From SLQH01 sp964612995 (GTDB lineage: Bacteria; Planctomycetota; UBA11346): DNA of 64,000 nucleotides. Below, one piece after another: positions 36,369 through 45,306 of this stretch. A program made the translations under genes and the position numbers. A model generated the notes under the pieces. The model was not told where the DNA came from and made no database searches. It was given only the letters and a program-made list of their open reading frames with translations. Each line of letters opens with the position of its first letter. The first letter of the stretch is position 1. Location of the stretch: NCBI GenBank assembly GCA_964612995.1, contig CAZTGE010000003.1, positions 22,102 through 86,101 of the forward strand, given 5' to 3'.

Positions 36369-36551
36369 CGCCGTGGGCCAGGGCGACTCAAAGCACGCCC
36401 CGGGAGCGCCGATCACCAGGTCGGCATGCCTTGCGTCGCCTCCACCTGCGTCCAACCGCCCGGCTCTCCTTGGTGCTTGGGCCATTTTGACGCAGCTGGA
36501 GGCGAGGCATGGCCCTCATTTGCGAGCTTTGAGTCGCCCTGCGCCGTGGGC
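36369..36551. mobile_element. MITE-like element family B with 10-bp target duplication
   Basis: A 163-bp element (36379-36541) with perfect 16-bp terminal inverted repeats CAGGGCGACTCAAAGC and GCTTTGAGTCGCCCTG. A perfect 10-bp direct repeat, CGCCGTGGGC, flanks it directly (36369-36378 and 36542-36551) and is the expected target-site duplication. An inner, imperfect inverted repeat pairs 36423-36452 with 36489-36514, so the whole could fold as a hairpin. No coding frame. It is unrelated to family A. Confidence 0.85.
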
Positions 36552-36595
36552 CGCCCGGGGCTGGCGGACGTCGCCCCGGGGCGTAGACCTAGCGC

Positions 36596-37873
36596 ATGGA
36601 CGCCTTCCGCATCATCGGCGGGGCACGGTTGAGCGGTTCGATCGCCGTCAACGGGGCCAAGAACGCCGCCCTGCCGGTGCTGACCTCGGCCCTGCTGACC
36701 GATCAGCCCTGCCGCTACCGCAACATCCCTCTACTGCGCGACGTGCAGACCCAGGTCAAGATCCTCAACACCCTGGGCATCGAGACACGCTGGCGGGGTC
36801 GTACCATCGAGACCCGCGCGGTCGACGCCTACAACAGCACCGCCCCCTACGAGCTGCTCAAAACGATGCGCGCCGGCGTGTGCGTCCTCGGTCCATTGCT
36901 GGCCAAGCGCGGCCACGCCAGGGTCAGCCTGCCCGGCGGTTGCATCATCGGCGAACGGCCGATCGACCTCCATCTACGCGGGCTCGAGGCCCTGGGTGCG
37001 GAGATCGACATCGACCACGGCTACGTCGAGGCACGCTCGCCGAAGGGCGGCCTGCGCGGGGCCGAGATCTACCTCGGCGGCAAGTGGGGCAGCTCGGTCA
37101 CCGCGACCCACAACGTGATGAGCGCGGCGGCCCTGGCGCGTGGCCGCACGGTGATCGAGTGCGCCGCCTGTGAGCCCGAGGTCGTCGACCTCGCTGAATG
37201 CCTCAACGCGATGGGCGCCCGGATCCAGAACGCCGGCAGCCCGCGCCTGATCATCGACGGCGTTCGCCGGCTGCACGCAGCGGATTGGCGCGTGATTCCG
37301 GACCGCATCGAGGCTGCGACCTTCCTCGCGCTGGGGGCGATCACCCGTTCACCGATCGAGATCACCCGCTGCCGCCCCGACCACCTGATGTCGGTGATCC
37401 ACGTCATGCGCGAGATGGGCGTGGGCGTGGCGGTGCGGGGGCGCAGCCTGCGGGTCGAACCGCCGCGGCGCTTCAAGCCGAAGGACGTGGTCACCCTGCC
37501 CTACCCCGCCTTCCCCACCGACTGTCAGGCCCAGACCATGGTCCTGGCTGCGCTCGCTGACGGCGCCTCGGTGATCACCGAACGCGTCTACCCCGAGCGC
37601 TTCATGCACGCGGCCGAACTCAAACGCATGGGGGCGGATATCCGCGTCGCCAACGGCCAGGCCGTGGTCCACGGCGTGCGCCAGTTGCAGGGCGCCGAGA
37701 TCATGGCCAGCGACCTGCGTGCCAGCGCCGCGCTGGTGCTCGCCGGGCTGGCTGCCAAAGGCGAGACGCTGCTGCATCGCATCTATCACATCGACCGCGG
37801 CTACGAGGCCATCGCACGTCGACTCGGACGTCTCGGCGCCCGGATCGAGCGGGTTGGAGAAGCGAAGCCATGA
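36596..37873 (+). CDS. murA: UDP-N-acetylglucosamine 1-carboxyvinyltransferase
   Basis: Transfers enolpyruvate from PEP to UDP-GlcNAc, the first committed step of peptidoglycan synthesis. The 425-residue protein begins MDAFRIIGGARLSGSIAVNG and has Lys22 in NGAKNAALP. The mobile loop LPGGCIIGERP carries the catalytic Cys116 that fosfomycin would alkylate; Asp at that position would mean natural resistance, so sensitivity of the target is predicted. RYRNIPLL, KWGSSVTATHN and YPERFMHAAELKRMGA are further family motifs. The next gene overlaps by 4 bp. Only weak ribosome-binding sequence precedes it, and a mobile element ends 44 bp upstream. Confidence 0.97.
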   Translation: MDAFRIIGGARLSGSIAVNGAKNAALPVLTSALLTDQPCRYRNIPLLRDVQTQVKILNTLGIETRWRGRTIETRAVDAYNSTAPYELLKTMRAGVCVLGPLLAKRGHARVSLPGGCIIGERPIDLHLRGLEALGAEIDIDHGYVEARSPKGGLRGAEIYLGGKWGSSVTATHNVMSAAALARGRTVIECAACEPEVVDLAECLNAMGARIQNAGSPRLIIDGVRRLHAADWRVIPDRIEAATFLALGAITRSPIEITRCRPDHLMSVIHVMREMGVGVAVRGRSLRVEPPRRFKPKDVVTLPYPAFPTDCQAQTMVLAALADGASVITERVYPERFMHAAELKRMGADIRVANGQAVVHGVRQLQGAEIMASDLRASAALVLAGLAAKGETLLHRIYHIDRGYEAIARRLGRLGARIERVGEAKP

Positions 37874-38439
37874 CCACCGCCCAGGCCACCTTCGACGCAT
37901 TCTGCCTCGACCTCGGCCGCCGCCAGCCCACCCCCGGCGGTGGAGCGGCCGCCGCTGCGGCCGCGGCCATCGGCAGCGCGCTCGGCGCGATGGCCGCGGC
38001 CTACACCACCGGGCCCAAGTGGGCCGAACGCGAGGCCGAAGCCACTGCGTTGGCCGCCGACCTGCGGCAGGCCGCGGCGACGATGCTCGTCCGCGCCGAT
38101 GCCGACACCCGCGCCTATGCCGCGCTCGCCCGCAGCTGGCGAGACGACTCGCTGCCGCAGGAGGAGCGCATGGCGATCGCCGATACGGCGCGCGCGGTGC
38201 CGGCCGACCTGCTCGCCGACTGTGCCAGACACGCCGCGACACTGCAGGACTTCCTGCCGCGCTGCAATCCCCGCATCGTCTCCGATGCCCGCGCCGCGAT
38301 CCACCTGCTCGCCGGGGCCGGCCGCGCTGCATTCCAGACGCTGCTGGTCAACGATCCACCTGCCCCGATGCACGATCAGGCCCAGCAGGATCTCGCCAGG
38401 CTCAGCGCCGCCGAAGCCGACTGCGCCATCAGCGGCTGA
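37870..38439 (+). CDS. Cyclodeaminase/cyclohydrolase (FTCD_C/FchA-like)
   Basis: A 189-residue helical protein with the start motif DLGRRQPTPGGGAAAAAAAAIGSALGAMAA, the glycine/alanine-rich substrate loop of the formimidoyltetrahydrofolate cyclodeaminase domain. Known members convert 5-formimino-THF to methenyl-THF or act as methenyl-THF cyclohydrolase. Later helices show ARAAIHLLAGAGRAAFQTLLVN, as in the family. It overlaps murA by 4 bp, so it is co-translated with a peptidoglycan gene, an unexplained pairing. One-carbon role inferred. Confidence 0.88.
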   Translation: MTTAQATFDAFCLDLGRRQPTPGGGAAAAAAAAIGSALGAMAAAYTTGPKWAEREAEATALAADLRQAAATMLVRADADTRAYAALARSWRDDSLPQEERMAIADTARAVPADLLADCARHAATLQDFLPRCNPRIVSDARAAIHLLAGAGRAAFQTLLVNDPPAPMHDQAQQDLARLSAAEADCAISG

Positions 38440-38457
38440 GGCCGCGGGCGCGCAGGC

Positions 38458-39888
38458 TCAGCCGCCGGGTGCGTGTGGAATGGCAGCGAACAGCGCCTGC
38501 CAGGCGCGTGGCTGCTCCCGCTCGCTGGAGGCGATGCACACCAGCTCGACCGAGGCAGGGCCGCGCGGCTGCCAGGCGACCGGGAATTCCGGCTGCGCAT
38601 AGCCGGTGAACGCGACCACCACCGGTACCCCCAGCGCTGCGGCGAGGTGATGGCCCACGCTGTCGTAGGCCAGCGCGAGCCGGCATCCGGCCACGGCGGC
38701 GGCCCAGAAGCCGATGCTGCCATGCAAGCGTACGACCGGGGCGGTGGCGAGTTCGCCCGGCTCGAGCGCGTTCCATGCCCGACCGCCGGCCTGCCCGGGA
38801 TCCTCGACCACGTCGAGCGCGACGAGCCCGGCCGCGGCGAGCAAGGCATCGCTGTTGGCCAGCTCCTCGGCACCGAAACCGCGATCGAGCACGATACGCC
38901 ATCCACGCTTGCGCAGCTCGGCGAGCAAGCGGACCTCCGCTGCCCGCGGCAGGGCCTTGGCCGGGTTGCCGCCGTGATCGAGCTTGACCGCGACCAGCGG
39001 TGCCGGGCCGAGCGCGGCGCAGAGCGCAGTACGCCAGCGCTCGGTCGTTGCATCCGGCCACAGCCGCGGCAGGCAGCTCGCGCCGGGCGCCGCGAACCGT
39101 CGCTCGCACCATGCGTCACAGGCCGCGGCCAGGCTGATCACCGCAGCACCCGCCTCCAGCCCGTGCTCCCACAGCGCGGTCCGTTCCTCCGCGATCAACG
39201 GTAGCAGGCCGAGTTGATCGAGGCGCGAGTCCGGGTTGACCAGCAGGTCGATGTCCTCGTCGGCGATCGCGTGCTGCAGCGACCGCCAGGCATGCAAGCG
39301 CTCGCGCAGGTCACCGCGACGTTCGTAGCTGAGTGGATGTACGCGCAAGGCCGGCAGCCCGGCGAACAGGGCCGCGAGTTTCGCTGCGCCGAAAAGCACG
39401 ATCTGCGCCTGAGGCCATCGTTGATGCAGCCACTGGATCACCACCGAGGTGAGCAGGATGTCAGCGCCGAGGGTGACCCGGCTGAGCACAGCGATCCGCT
39501 GCGGCTCGATGGTGATCGGCGCATCCGCGCTTCGCAGGCGCGCGTGACGCGCGAGCAGCTGCGCCTCATTGTGCAGATTGTGGGCGGCGAGGCCGGCAGC
39601 CAGATCCGGATCCTGCTCGGCGCAGCGCCAGATCACCCGCGCCATCACCCGGGTGGAGACGCGCCGACCGATGCGGGCGAAGCCATCGTTGAGCGGTTCG
39701 ATCACGCCCGCGAACAGGGCGACCAGGCCGGCGCGACGCTCTGCGGGCCCGGAGTCGAGGCAGGCTGCGGCCAACGCATCGGCCGCAGCGAGCAGGTGCG
39801 CATCCACACAGGCGCGCTGATGCTCGTCCGCGGCGATCGCCGCGGCGGCGCGCTCACGGATCGCGGCTGCAGCGGCCGTCGCCCTCAC
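38458..39888 (-). CDS. Heptosyltransferase-like glycosyltransferase (GT9 family)
   Basis: A 476-residue protein starting with GTG at 39888, with GGGGG upstream and a 4-bp overlap with the AsmA-like gene; the longer frame to 40473 is not needed. The first 150 residues are helical and unassigned. The rest is GT-B: ADILLTSVVIQWLHQRWPQ, then the C-terminal nucleotide-binding half (IVLDRGFGAEELAN, LHGSIGFWAAAVAGC, ALAYDSVGHHLAAALGVPVVVAF), close to ADP-heptose:LPS transferases. The cytosolic face of the inner membrane is expected. It likely builds a glycolipid or lipopolysaccharide core. Confidence 0.8.
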   Translation of the reverse strand: MRATAAAAAIRERAAAAIAADEHQRACVDAHLLAAADALAAACLDSGPAERRAGLVALFAGVIEPLNDGFARIGRRVSTRVMARVIWRCAEQDPDLAAGLAAHNLHNEAQLLARHARLRSADAPITIEPQRIAVLSRVTLGADILLTSVVIQWLHQRWPQAQIVLFGAAKLAALFAGLPALRVHPLSYERRGDLRERLHAWRSLQHAIADEDIDLLVNPDSRLDQLGLLPLIAEERTALWEHGLEAGAAVISLAAACDAWCERRFAAPGASCLPRLWPDATTERWRTALCAALGPAPLVAVKLDHGGNPAKALPRAAEVRLLAELRKRGWRIVLDRGFGAEELANSDALLAAAGLVALDVVEDPGQAGGRAWNALEPGELATAPVVRLHGSIGFWAAAVAGCRLALAYDSVGHHLAAALGVPVVVAFTGYAQPEFPVAWQPRGPASVELVCIASSEREQPRAWQALFAAIPHAPGG

Positions 39889-42338
39889 GGATCCCCCTGC
39901 TGCCACCAGGTCGGCGGCGCGTGTTCGACATTGATCACCAACGTACGCTCCAACGCGATCACCGCGGGCAGTCGGATGTGCGCGAGCGCGAGCCAGGCCC
40001 AGGTGGCCAGCGGTCGCTCGGGCAGCAGCCAGACGCGTAGCCGCGAATCCCTCGCCGCAGCCACCACCTGCAGCGGCGGGGCATCCACGACCGCCGCCAG
40101 AGCCGGTCCGCCCAGCGCGCCGAGCAGTTCTGCCTCGACGCGGCGCAACCACAGCTGCCAGTGCCAGGGCGCGAAGGCCTGGACCCGCGCGTGCACTCTG
40201 GCAGCGCCCACCGCACCGGTAAGCGTCAGCGGCGGACCCGCCGCCGGGGCCACGACGCCTTCGAGCACGACCGGATGTCGACCGAGATCGAGCGTACGAT
40301 CGCGCAGCGTCATCCGACCGGCATCGATGGTCAGGGCCAAGGCGTAGCCCCCCGCTTCCGGGCGCGCCTGGGCGCGGCAACGGGCGTGCAGCCCGGCCAG
40401 CGCCTGGCCGAAGACACCCTCGCTCCATTCGAGTTCCATGGCCGCCGGCGCGCCCCCAGGCACGTCGGGCCACCGCGCGTGGAACGCGAGCCGTCCGGCG
40501 AAGCCGTCGAGCACCAGCGGCAGCGCCAGGCGCGCGTCGACGAGGAAATCGGTCAGCTCCGCCGCGGCGAGATCGAGCGTGCTGCCACTATCATCATGCC
40601 GGAGCACCAGGCTGTAATCACGCCGCGCACTGCGCAGCTGCAGCTCACTGCAGGATGCCGCAGTGGGTCCGCTCGGCAGGACCGCCTTCAGCGGACCGCT
40701 CCAGCCGAGGGCATGCGCTCCGAATTCCAGTCGACCGCGTTCGATGGCGGCCTCCAGTCGCCAGCCCGCTGCCGCCCGCTGAGCATGGAAGGTCTGTGCC
40801 AGCCCGTCGCGCAGCTGCCATGGTGCAAGCCAATCGGCGAACAGATGGGCCGGCAGGCGTTCGCCGCTGATGCGCGCCACCCCCGCCCCATCGCCGCTGA
40901 CCTGCCAGTGCGCTCCAGGCGCAGGCGCCTCGCCGGTCAGGTCGAAACGTAGCCCGTGGTCGTCTTGTTCGATCCGTCCCGAACCCCTTGGTGTGAGCGC
41001 GATCCAATCTGCGAGGGCGAGCCCCGTGCGTGCGGCGAGCAGATCTCCGGCGATGCCGTCGAGTTCGAGCTGCGACCACGAGAACCCGGCGTGGCGGGCA
41101 TCGACGGTGGCGGCGAGCTGTTCGAGCCGGACCAGACCCGGGATCCGGGCCGTGAGCCGATCGCAGACCAACACTCCGTCAGCCGCACGCCAGTCGGCGC
41201 TGATCCGGGCGTGTTCGGCCGCGGCACCGGCCAGCGGCGCGCGCCACTGCATCGCGAGCTGGCCGGCGAGCGCACCGGTGACCAGGTCCACGACCAGCTG
41301 CGAACCGGAGCAATCGAGTTCGCGCGGCAGCATCAGGCGCTGGAGCCGGCCCAACCGCGGCATCATGCCGAGCCCGGCGAGCGCATCGCAGAGCGCCGAC
41401 ACCGGGATCACCCCCGACGCCACCGTCAGCTCGAGCCCCGCATCGCCGCTGGCCCACGCCCACGACCCGCGCAACGGATCGGATCCCTGCTGCCACTGCA
41501 ACGCGAAATCCCCGGCCAGGCGTTCGGAGTCCGGACCGGCACGCAGGCTGCACCGCAGCCCGGCGAGGCCGAGGGCCGGGGCATCGAGCTGCAGGTCGAC
41601 CCGTAGTGATCCATCCGCCATGGTGCGACCCGCGCAGGCGACAGCGAGGCGCTCCGGCAGCAGCCCGATCACCGGGCGGCGGGCCGTGGCCTCGCCGAGC
41701 ACCTGCTCGAGCAGCACTTCCGGCACGATGTCCGTGGCGTCGAGTCGCCAGACGTAGGCCGAGCCGCCCAGCGCACCGGTGAATGCCAGCGAGCCCTGCG
41801 CGAGCTGTGCGCGCAGGGCGATCTGACGTTGGTCCTCGCGGTTGTCCCACAGCAGGGTCGCGGCGTCGAGCAGCGGTGTGTCATCGAACAGCACCACCGC
41901 GTCATCGAGCTCGACCCGGATCCGGGGGTGGACCTCCATCTCGCGGTAGAGCCGGTGGATCTCCTCACCGAGCTCGAGAAGGAACGGGTGATTGCGCGGC
42001 GAGGCGTCGAGGCGCAGGCCGCGCAGAGCGACATCGCCGACCCTGGTCTCGAGCACCGAGCCACGGATCAGGGCATGCGCGAGCTCGAACACCGGCGCGC
42101 CATCCGTTCCGGCATGGACCCCACTGTCCTCGACCACCACCGTATCGAGCGCATCGACCGCGAGCGTGCCGATCTCCAGCCGACCGGGCAACTCCTCGCT
42201 CCAGGCCTGCTCGATCCGGCGTTGCAGCGCGCCGCTGACGACGAACCACACCGCCACGCCCCCGGCCAGCACGGGCAGGCCGAGGACGATGACCGCGATG
42301 ACCAGTCGGATGCGCGCACGACGAGTGAGCCGACCCAT
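39885..42338 (-). CDS. AsmA/YhdP-like periplasmic bridge protein
   Basis: An 817-residue protein starting MGRLTRRARIRLVIAVIVLG with GGGGGAG upstream; an in-frame start at 42473 is less good. One N-terminal membrane helix (LVIAVIVLGLPVLAGGVAVWF) is followed by an almost entirely beta-rich, repetitive chain (VELDDAVVLFDDTPLL, RVDLQLDAPALGLAGL) characteristic of AsmA-type lipid-transport bridges between inner and outer membrane. The 4-bp overlap with a GT9 glycosyltransferase suggests that a lipid-linked glycan is the shared context. Detailed family (AsmA, TamB, YhdP) not resolved. Confidence 0.75.
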   Translation of the reverse strand: MGRLTRRARIRLVIAVIVLGLPVLAGGVAVWFVVSGALQRRIEQAWSEELPGRLEIGTLAVDALDTVVVEDSGVHAGTDGAPVFELAHALIRGSVLETRVGDVALRGLRLDASPRNHPFLLELGEEIHRLYREMEVHPRIRVELDDAVVLFDDTPLLDAATLLWDNREDQRQIALRAQLAQGSLAFTGALGGSAYVWRLDATDIVPEVLLEQVLGEATARRPVIGLLPERLAVACAGRTMADGSLRVDLQLDAPALGLAGLRCSLRAGPDSERLAGDFALQWQQGSDPLRGSWAWASGDAGLELTVASGVIPVSALCDALAGLGMMPRLGRLQRLMLPRELDCSGSQLVVDLVTGALAGQLAMQWRAPLAGAAAEHARISADWRAADGVLVCDRLTARIPGLVRLEQLAATVDARHAGFSWSQLELDGIAGDLLAARTGLALADWIALTPRGSGRIEQDDHGLRFDLTGEAPAPGAHWQVSGDGAGVARISGERLPAHLFADWLAPWQLRDGLAQTFHAQRAAAGWRLEAAIERGRLEFGAHALGWSGPLKAVLPSGPTAASCSELQLRSARRDYSLVLRHDDSGSTLDLAAAELTDFLVDARLALPLVLDGFAGRLAFHARWPDVPGGAPAAMELEWSEGVFGQALAGLHARCRAQARPEAGGYALALTIDAGRMTLRDRTLDLGRHPVVLEGVVAPAAGPPLTLTGAVGAARVHARVQAFAPWHWQLWLRRVEAELLGALGGPALAAVVDAPPLQVVAAARDSRLRVWLLPERPLATWAWLALAHIRLPAVIALERTLVINVEHAPPTWWQQGDP

Positions 42339-42572
42339 GAACCGCTGCTCCCCCAGCGATGAGTCTCCGGCCTGCGCGCGCAGCGCAAGGATCGCTGGTG
42401 CGCGCCGCATCAGCGCCCGCAGCGCAGCCGTCCCAGAGCCGGCTGTGTGCGGCTCCGGTGCGCGAGGACGCACCCGTTGATCAATCGAGAGCCCCTGCTG
42501 TCAGCCCGCAGCGCTGCACACCCCGGCGCTGAAGGCCCTGGCGTCGGCCTGCGTCGCTCTATCCTCGCGCAC

Positions 42573-43439
42573 ATGCGATTCACGAAGATGCACGGATGCG
42601 GCAACGACTACGTCTACCTCGACGCCTGGCAGGAGCAGATCCCTGCCGACCTGCCGGCGCTCGCCCGGGCCATCTCCCACCGGCATTTCGGCGTCGGCGC
42701 CGATGGCCTGGTGGTGGTCGGGCCCGGCGAACAGGCGCCGGCGCGGATGACGATGTTCAATGCCGACGGCTCTCAGGCGGAGATGTGCGGCAACGCGCTG
42801 CGTTGCTGCGCCCGTCTGGCCTACGCCGGCGGCCACCTGGATGGTCCGCAGACCACCTTCGAGACCGGCGCCGGATTGTTGCCGGTGACCTGTCTGCTCG
42901 ATGGGGCGGGGCACTGCACGGGCGCGAGCGTGGACATGGGCCGGCCACGACTCGATCCGGCCGCGGTGCCGGTCAACCATCCCGGCCCCGGCCCCCTGCT
43001 GGGTCTCGAGCTCGCCGTGGACGGCTATCCGCCCTTCGCCGCCGTCGCCGTGGGCATGGGCAACCCCCACGCGGTGATCTTCGTCGACGATGTCGACAGC
43101 GCTCCGGTCTGCACCGCCGGCCCCCTGCTCGAACACCACCCGGCCTTCCCCAACCGCACCAACGTCGAATTCGTCAGCCGCCTGGATGTGGCCGACGGTC
43201 AGATCCTGCGCCAGCGCACCTGGGAACGCGGCTCGGGCGAAACCTGGGCCTGTGGCACCGGCGCCTGCGCGGCAGTGGTCGCGGCCGTGCTCGCCGGCGT
43301 GGTCGCACCCGGCGCGACCACCGTCCGGCTCAACGGCGGCGATCTGGACATCAGCTGGGATGGCGAAGGCAGCATCATCATGGCCGGCCCCGCGACGCAG
43401 GTGTTCACCGGCGACTGGCCGCTCGATGGCGCCGGCTGA
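42573..43439 (+). CDS. dapF: Diaminopimelate epimerase
   Basis: Interconverts LL- and meso-diaminopimelate for lysine and peptidoglycan. The 288-residue product starts MRFTKMHGCGNDYVYLD. The two catalytic cysteines are present: the first in MCGNALRCCARL (Cys72) and the second in WACGTGACAAV. ERGSGETWACG is the classic signature. The upstream in-frame extension to 42447 is not conserved. No clear ribosome-binding site is seen. A tRNA-His gene lies 88 bp downstream. meso-DAP peptidoglycan is predicted. Confidence 0.97.
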   Translation: MRFTKMHGCGNDYVYLDAWQEQIPADLPALARAISHRHFGVGADGLVVVGPGEQAPARMTMFNADGSQAEMCGNALRCCARLAYAGGHLDGPQTTFETGAGLLPVTCLLDGAGHCTGASVDMGRPRLDPAAVPVNHPGPGPLLGLELAVDGYPPFAAVAVGMGNPHAVIFVDDVDSAPVCTAGPLLEHHPAFPNRTNVEFVSRLDVADGQILRQRTWERGSGETWACGTGACAAVVAAVLAGVVAPGATTVRLNGGDLDISWDGEGSIIMAGPATQVFTGDWPLDGAG

Positions 43440-43527
43440 CCGGAACGCCGCCGGGCTGATGCGCCGACGATGCCTTCTTGACCACTCCATCTGGCGCTCT
43501 ACCGTCTGCGCCCTCGCACGTTCACAC

Positions 43528-43605
<78 letters not shown>

Positions 43606-43607
43606 TC

Positions 43608-43646
43608 ATCGCCCCGCCGTCGCCACGACGGTGGGGCGATCTCTTT
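43608..43646 (+). terminator. Rho-independent terminator of tRNA-His
   Basis: ATCGCCCCGCCGTC (43608-43621) pairs with GACGGTGGGGCGAT (43627-43640), 14 bp with one G-T pair and a 5-nt loop, followed by CTCTTT. It begins 3 bp after the tRNA. Confidence 0.85.
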
Positions 43647-43734
43647 CCCGGGGGCGTTCATGCCGGCCCGCAGGCCGTGTGCGCCAGCGATGCCATCAGG
43701 AGGCGCGAGCCGGGCGCGCGCTCGGTCTCCACCG

Positions 43735-44076
43735 CTATGCGCGCAGCACGAAGAAGTCGTGCACGTGCAATACCTCGATCACCGCGCGTACCCGTTCGCC
43801 GGCGTTCTGCAGCGCGATGCGTTTGTCGACCAGGCCGTAAGCCTGATGCAGCCAGAGCGATCCACTGAAGAAGGAGGAACAGGGGTGATGGAGGTGGCGC
43901 AGGTCGAACACCAGCCCGCCATAGGGCCCCGGCCGCGACTCGTAGATCGCCCGGGCCCAGTCGGCCTGCCACATCGAGGGCGAGTTCTCCCGCCGCACCG
44001 CCAATGCGAGCTGCCCGTTCTGCTCGGCGACGTCGACCGGCAGAGGCAGCCCGAATCCCGCTGGACCCTTGTGCAT
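43735..44076 (-). CDS. STAS-like (anti-anti-sigma type) domain protein
   Basis: A 113-residue protein starting MHKGPAGFGLPLPVDVAEQ. The pattern GGLVFDLRHLHHPCSSFFSGSL, followed by a helix and a final strand (EVLHVHDFFVL), matches the STAS fold, in which a Ser/Thr after the second strand is the phosphorylation site; here the CSS serines would be candidates. If so it could be an antagonist partner for the HATPase protein at 5.4 kb. The assignment is weak, and a longer in-frame start at 44154 is possible. Confidence 0.42.
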   Translation of the reverse strand: MHKGPAGFGLPLPVDVAEQNGQLALAVRRENSPSMWQADWARAIYESRPGPYGGLVFDLRHLHHPCSSFFSGSLWLHQAYGLVDKRIALQNAGERVRAVIEVLHVHDFFVLRA

Positions 44077-44223
44077 TATGTAGCGTTCCCGCCGGCAAGC
44101 ATGTCCGATCCATTCTACGCCGACACGCGAACAATGCCATCGCCGGAATGACACTCCGCAGCGGCTGCTTGCGCCGGCAGTCGTTTGCCTACCGTGCCCG
44201 GAGCACCCGCAAGAGGAGAAGAC

Positions 44224-45195
44224 ATGCAGATCCTGGTCCTCGGCGGCAGCGGCAACATCTCGTCAGATTGTGTGCAGGCCTGGTGTGCCGCGGGCCACGA
44301 GGTGAGCGTGCTCAACCGTGGCTCGCAGTCGCCGCCAGCCGGGGTGCGGCAGTTCGTCGCCGATCGCAACGACGCCACCGCCATGGCCGCGGCGCTCGGC
44401 GATGGGCGCTTCGATGCGGTGGTCGACTTCCTCTGTTTCGATCCGGAGCAGGCGGCCGCCGCCCATCGGATCTGTGCCGGTCGCTGCGCGCAATTCGTAT
44501 TCGTCAGCTCCGCCACCGTCTACGCCAAGCCTCATGTCATTCCGGTGGCCGAGGACCACTCCCTCGGCAATCCGGCCTCACCCTATGCCGAGGCCAAGCT
44601 GGCGGCAGAGCGCTGGTTCGCCGAGCGCCATGGCGATGGCTTCCCGCTGACGGTGGTCCGCCCGTCGCACACCTTCTCGCGCCGTTGGATCCCCTCCCCC
44701 TTCTCTGGCTGCGATTGGACGCTCTGCGCCCGGATCGAGGCGGGTGAGCCGGTGGTCGTTCCCGACGACGGCCGCACTCCCTGGGCCCTGACCGCGACCG
44801 AGGACTTCGCCCGCGCGCTCGGCGGCCTGCTGGGCAACCCGGCGGCCATCGGCAACACCTTCAACATCACCACCAACGAAGCTGGTAGCTGGAACGAGTT
44901 CCACCTCCGCCTCGGCGCCGCGCTCGGCCGGACAGCTGTGCTGCGCCATATGCCGGCGGCACGCATCGCCGCAGCCCATCCGGAGCTCGGCCCCAAGCTC
45001 GAAGGCGACAAGTGCAATCCTGGCGTGTTCGACAACAGCCGATTGCTGCGCGCCGTTCCCGGATTCGCCTGCCGATTCACGCTTCAACGCGCGCTCGAAC
45101 GGTCGGTGGCCTGGTTCCGTGCCGATCCCGCGCGGATGGTCTGCGATCCGCAGGCCGCGGCCATCCACGCGACACTCGCCGAGGCCGCCGGCTGA
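44224..45195 (+). CDS. NAD(P)-dependent epimerase/dehydratase family protein
   Basis: A 323-residue short-chain-dehydrogenase-type protein starting MQILVLGGSGNISS, with AGGAGAAG upstream. The dinucleotide-binding fold has GGSGNIS in place of GxxGxxG, then FVFVSSATVY and SPYAEAKLAAER, containing the catalytic Tyr and Lys (YxxxK). It is nearest to the NAD-epimerase group that includes plastid RNA-binding CSP41-like proteins, with HTFSRRW and a C-terminal helical region. The true substrate, probably a nucleotide sugar, is unknown. Confidence 0.82.
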   Translation: MQILVLGGSGNISSDCVQAWCAAGHEVSVLNRGSQSPPAGVRQFVADRNDATAMAAALGDGRFDAVVDFLCFDPEQAAAAHRICAGRCAQFVFVSSATVYAKPHVIPVAEDHSLGNPASPYAEAKLAAERWFAERHGDGFPLTVVRPSHTFSRRWIPSPFSGCDWTLCARIEAGEPVVVPDDGRTPWALTATEDFARALGGLLGNPAAIGNTFNITTNEAGSWNEFHLRLGAALGRTAVLRHMPAARIAAAHPELGPKLEGDKCNPGVFDNSRLLRAVPGFACRFTLQRALERSVAWFRADPARMVCDPQAAAIHATLAEAAG

Positions 45196-45216
45196 GTGAC
45201 CCGCCGCCCCAGACGA

Positions 45217-45298
45217 GCAGCAGGCGGCACGAGCTTCCCGCCCTGCCGCCTGCTGCGTCGATCGAAGACCCGCGAGCGGTCGCTGGCGACCGCTCGCG
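45217..45298. terminator. Two strong hairpins between convergent genes
   Basis: GCAGCAGGCGGCA (45217-45229) pairs with TGCCGCCTGCTGC (45244-45256), and CGCGAGCGGTCGC (45271-45283) pairs with GCGACCGCTCGCG (45286-45298). Both are perfect 13-bp stems in the 111-bp gap between an epimerase (plus) and a coiled-coil gene (minus); they probably terminate both transcripts. Confidence 0.7.
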
Positions 45299-45306
45299 AC
45301 GAGCCA

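Noticed and set aside
38458..40473. Longer start for the GT9 gene
   Set aside because: It would overlap the AsmA-like gene by 590 bp; a GTG at 39888 with a good ribosome-binding site and 4-bp overlap is preferred.
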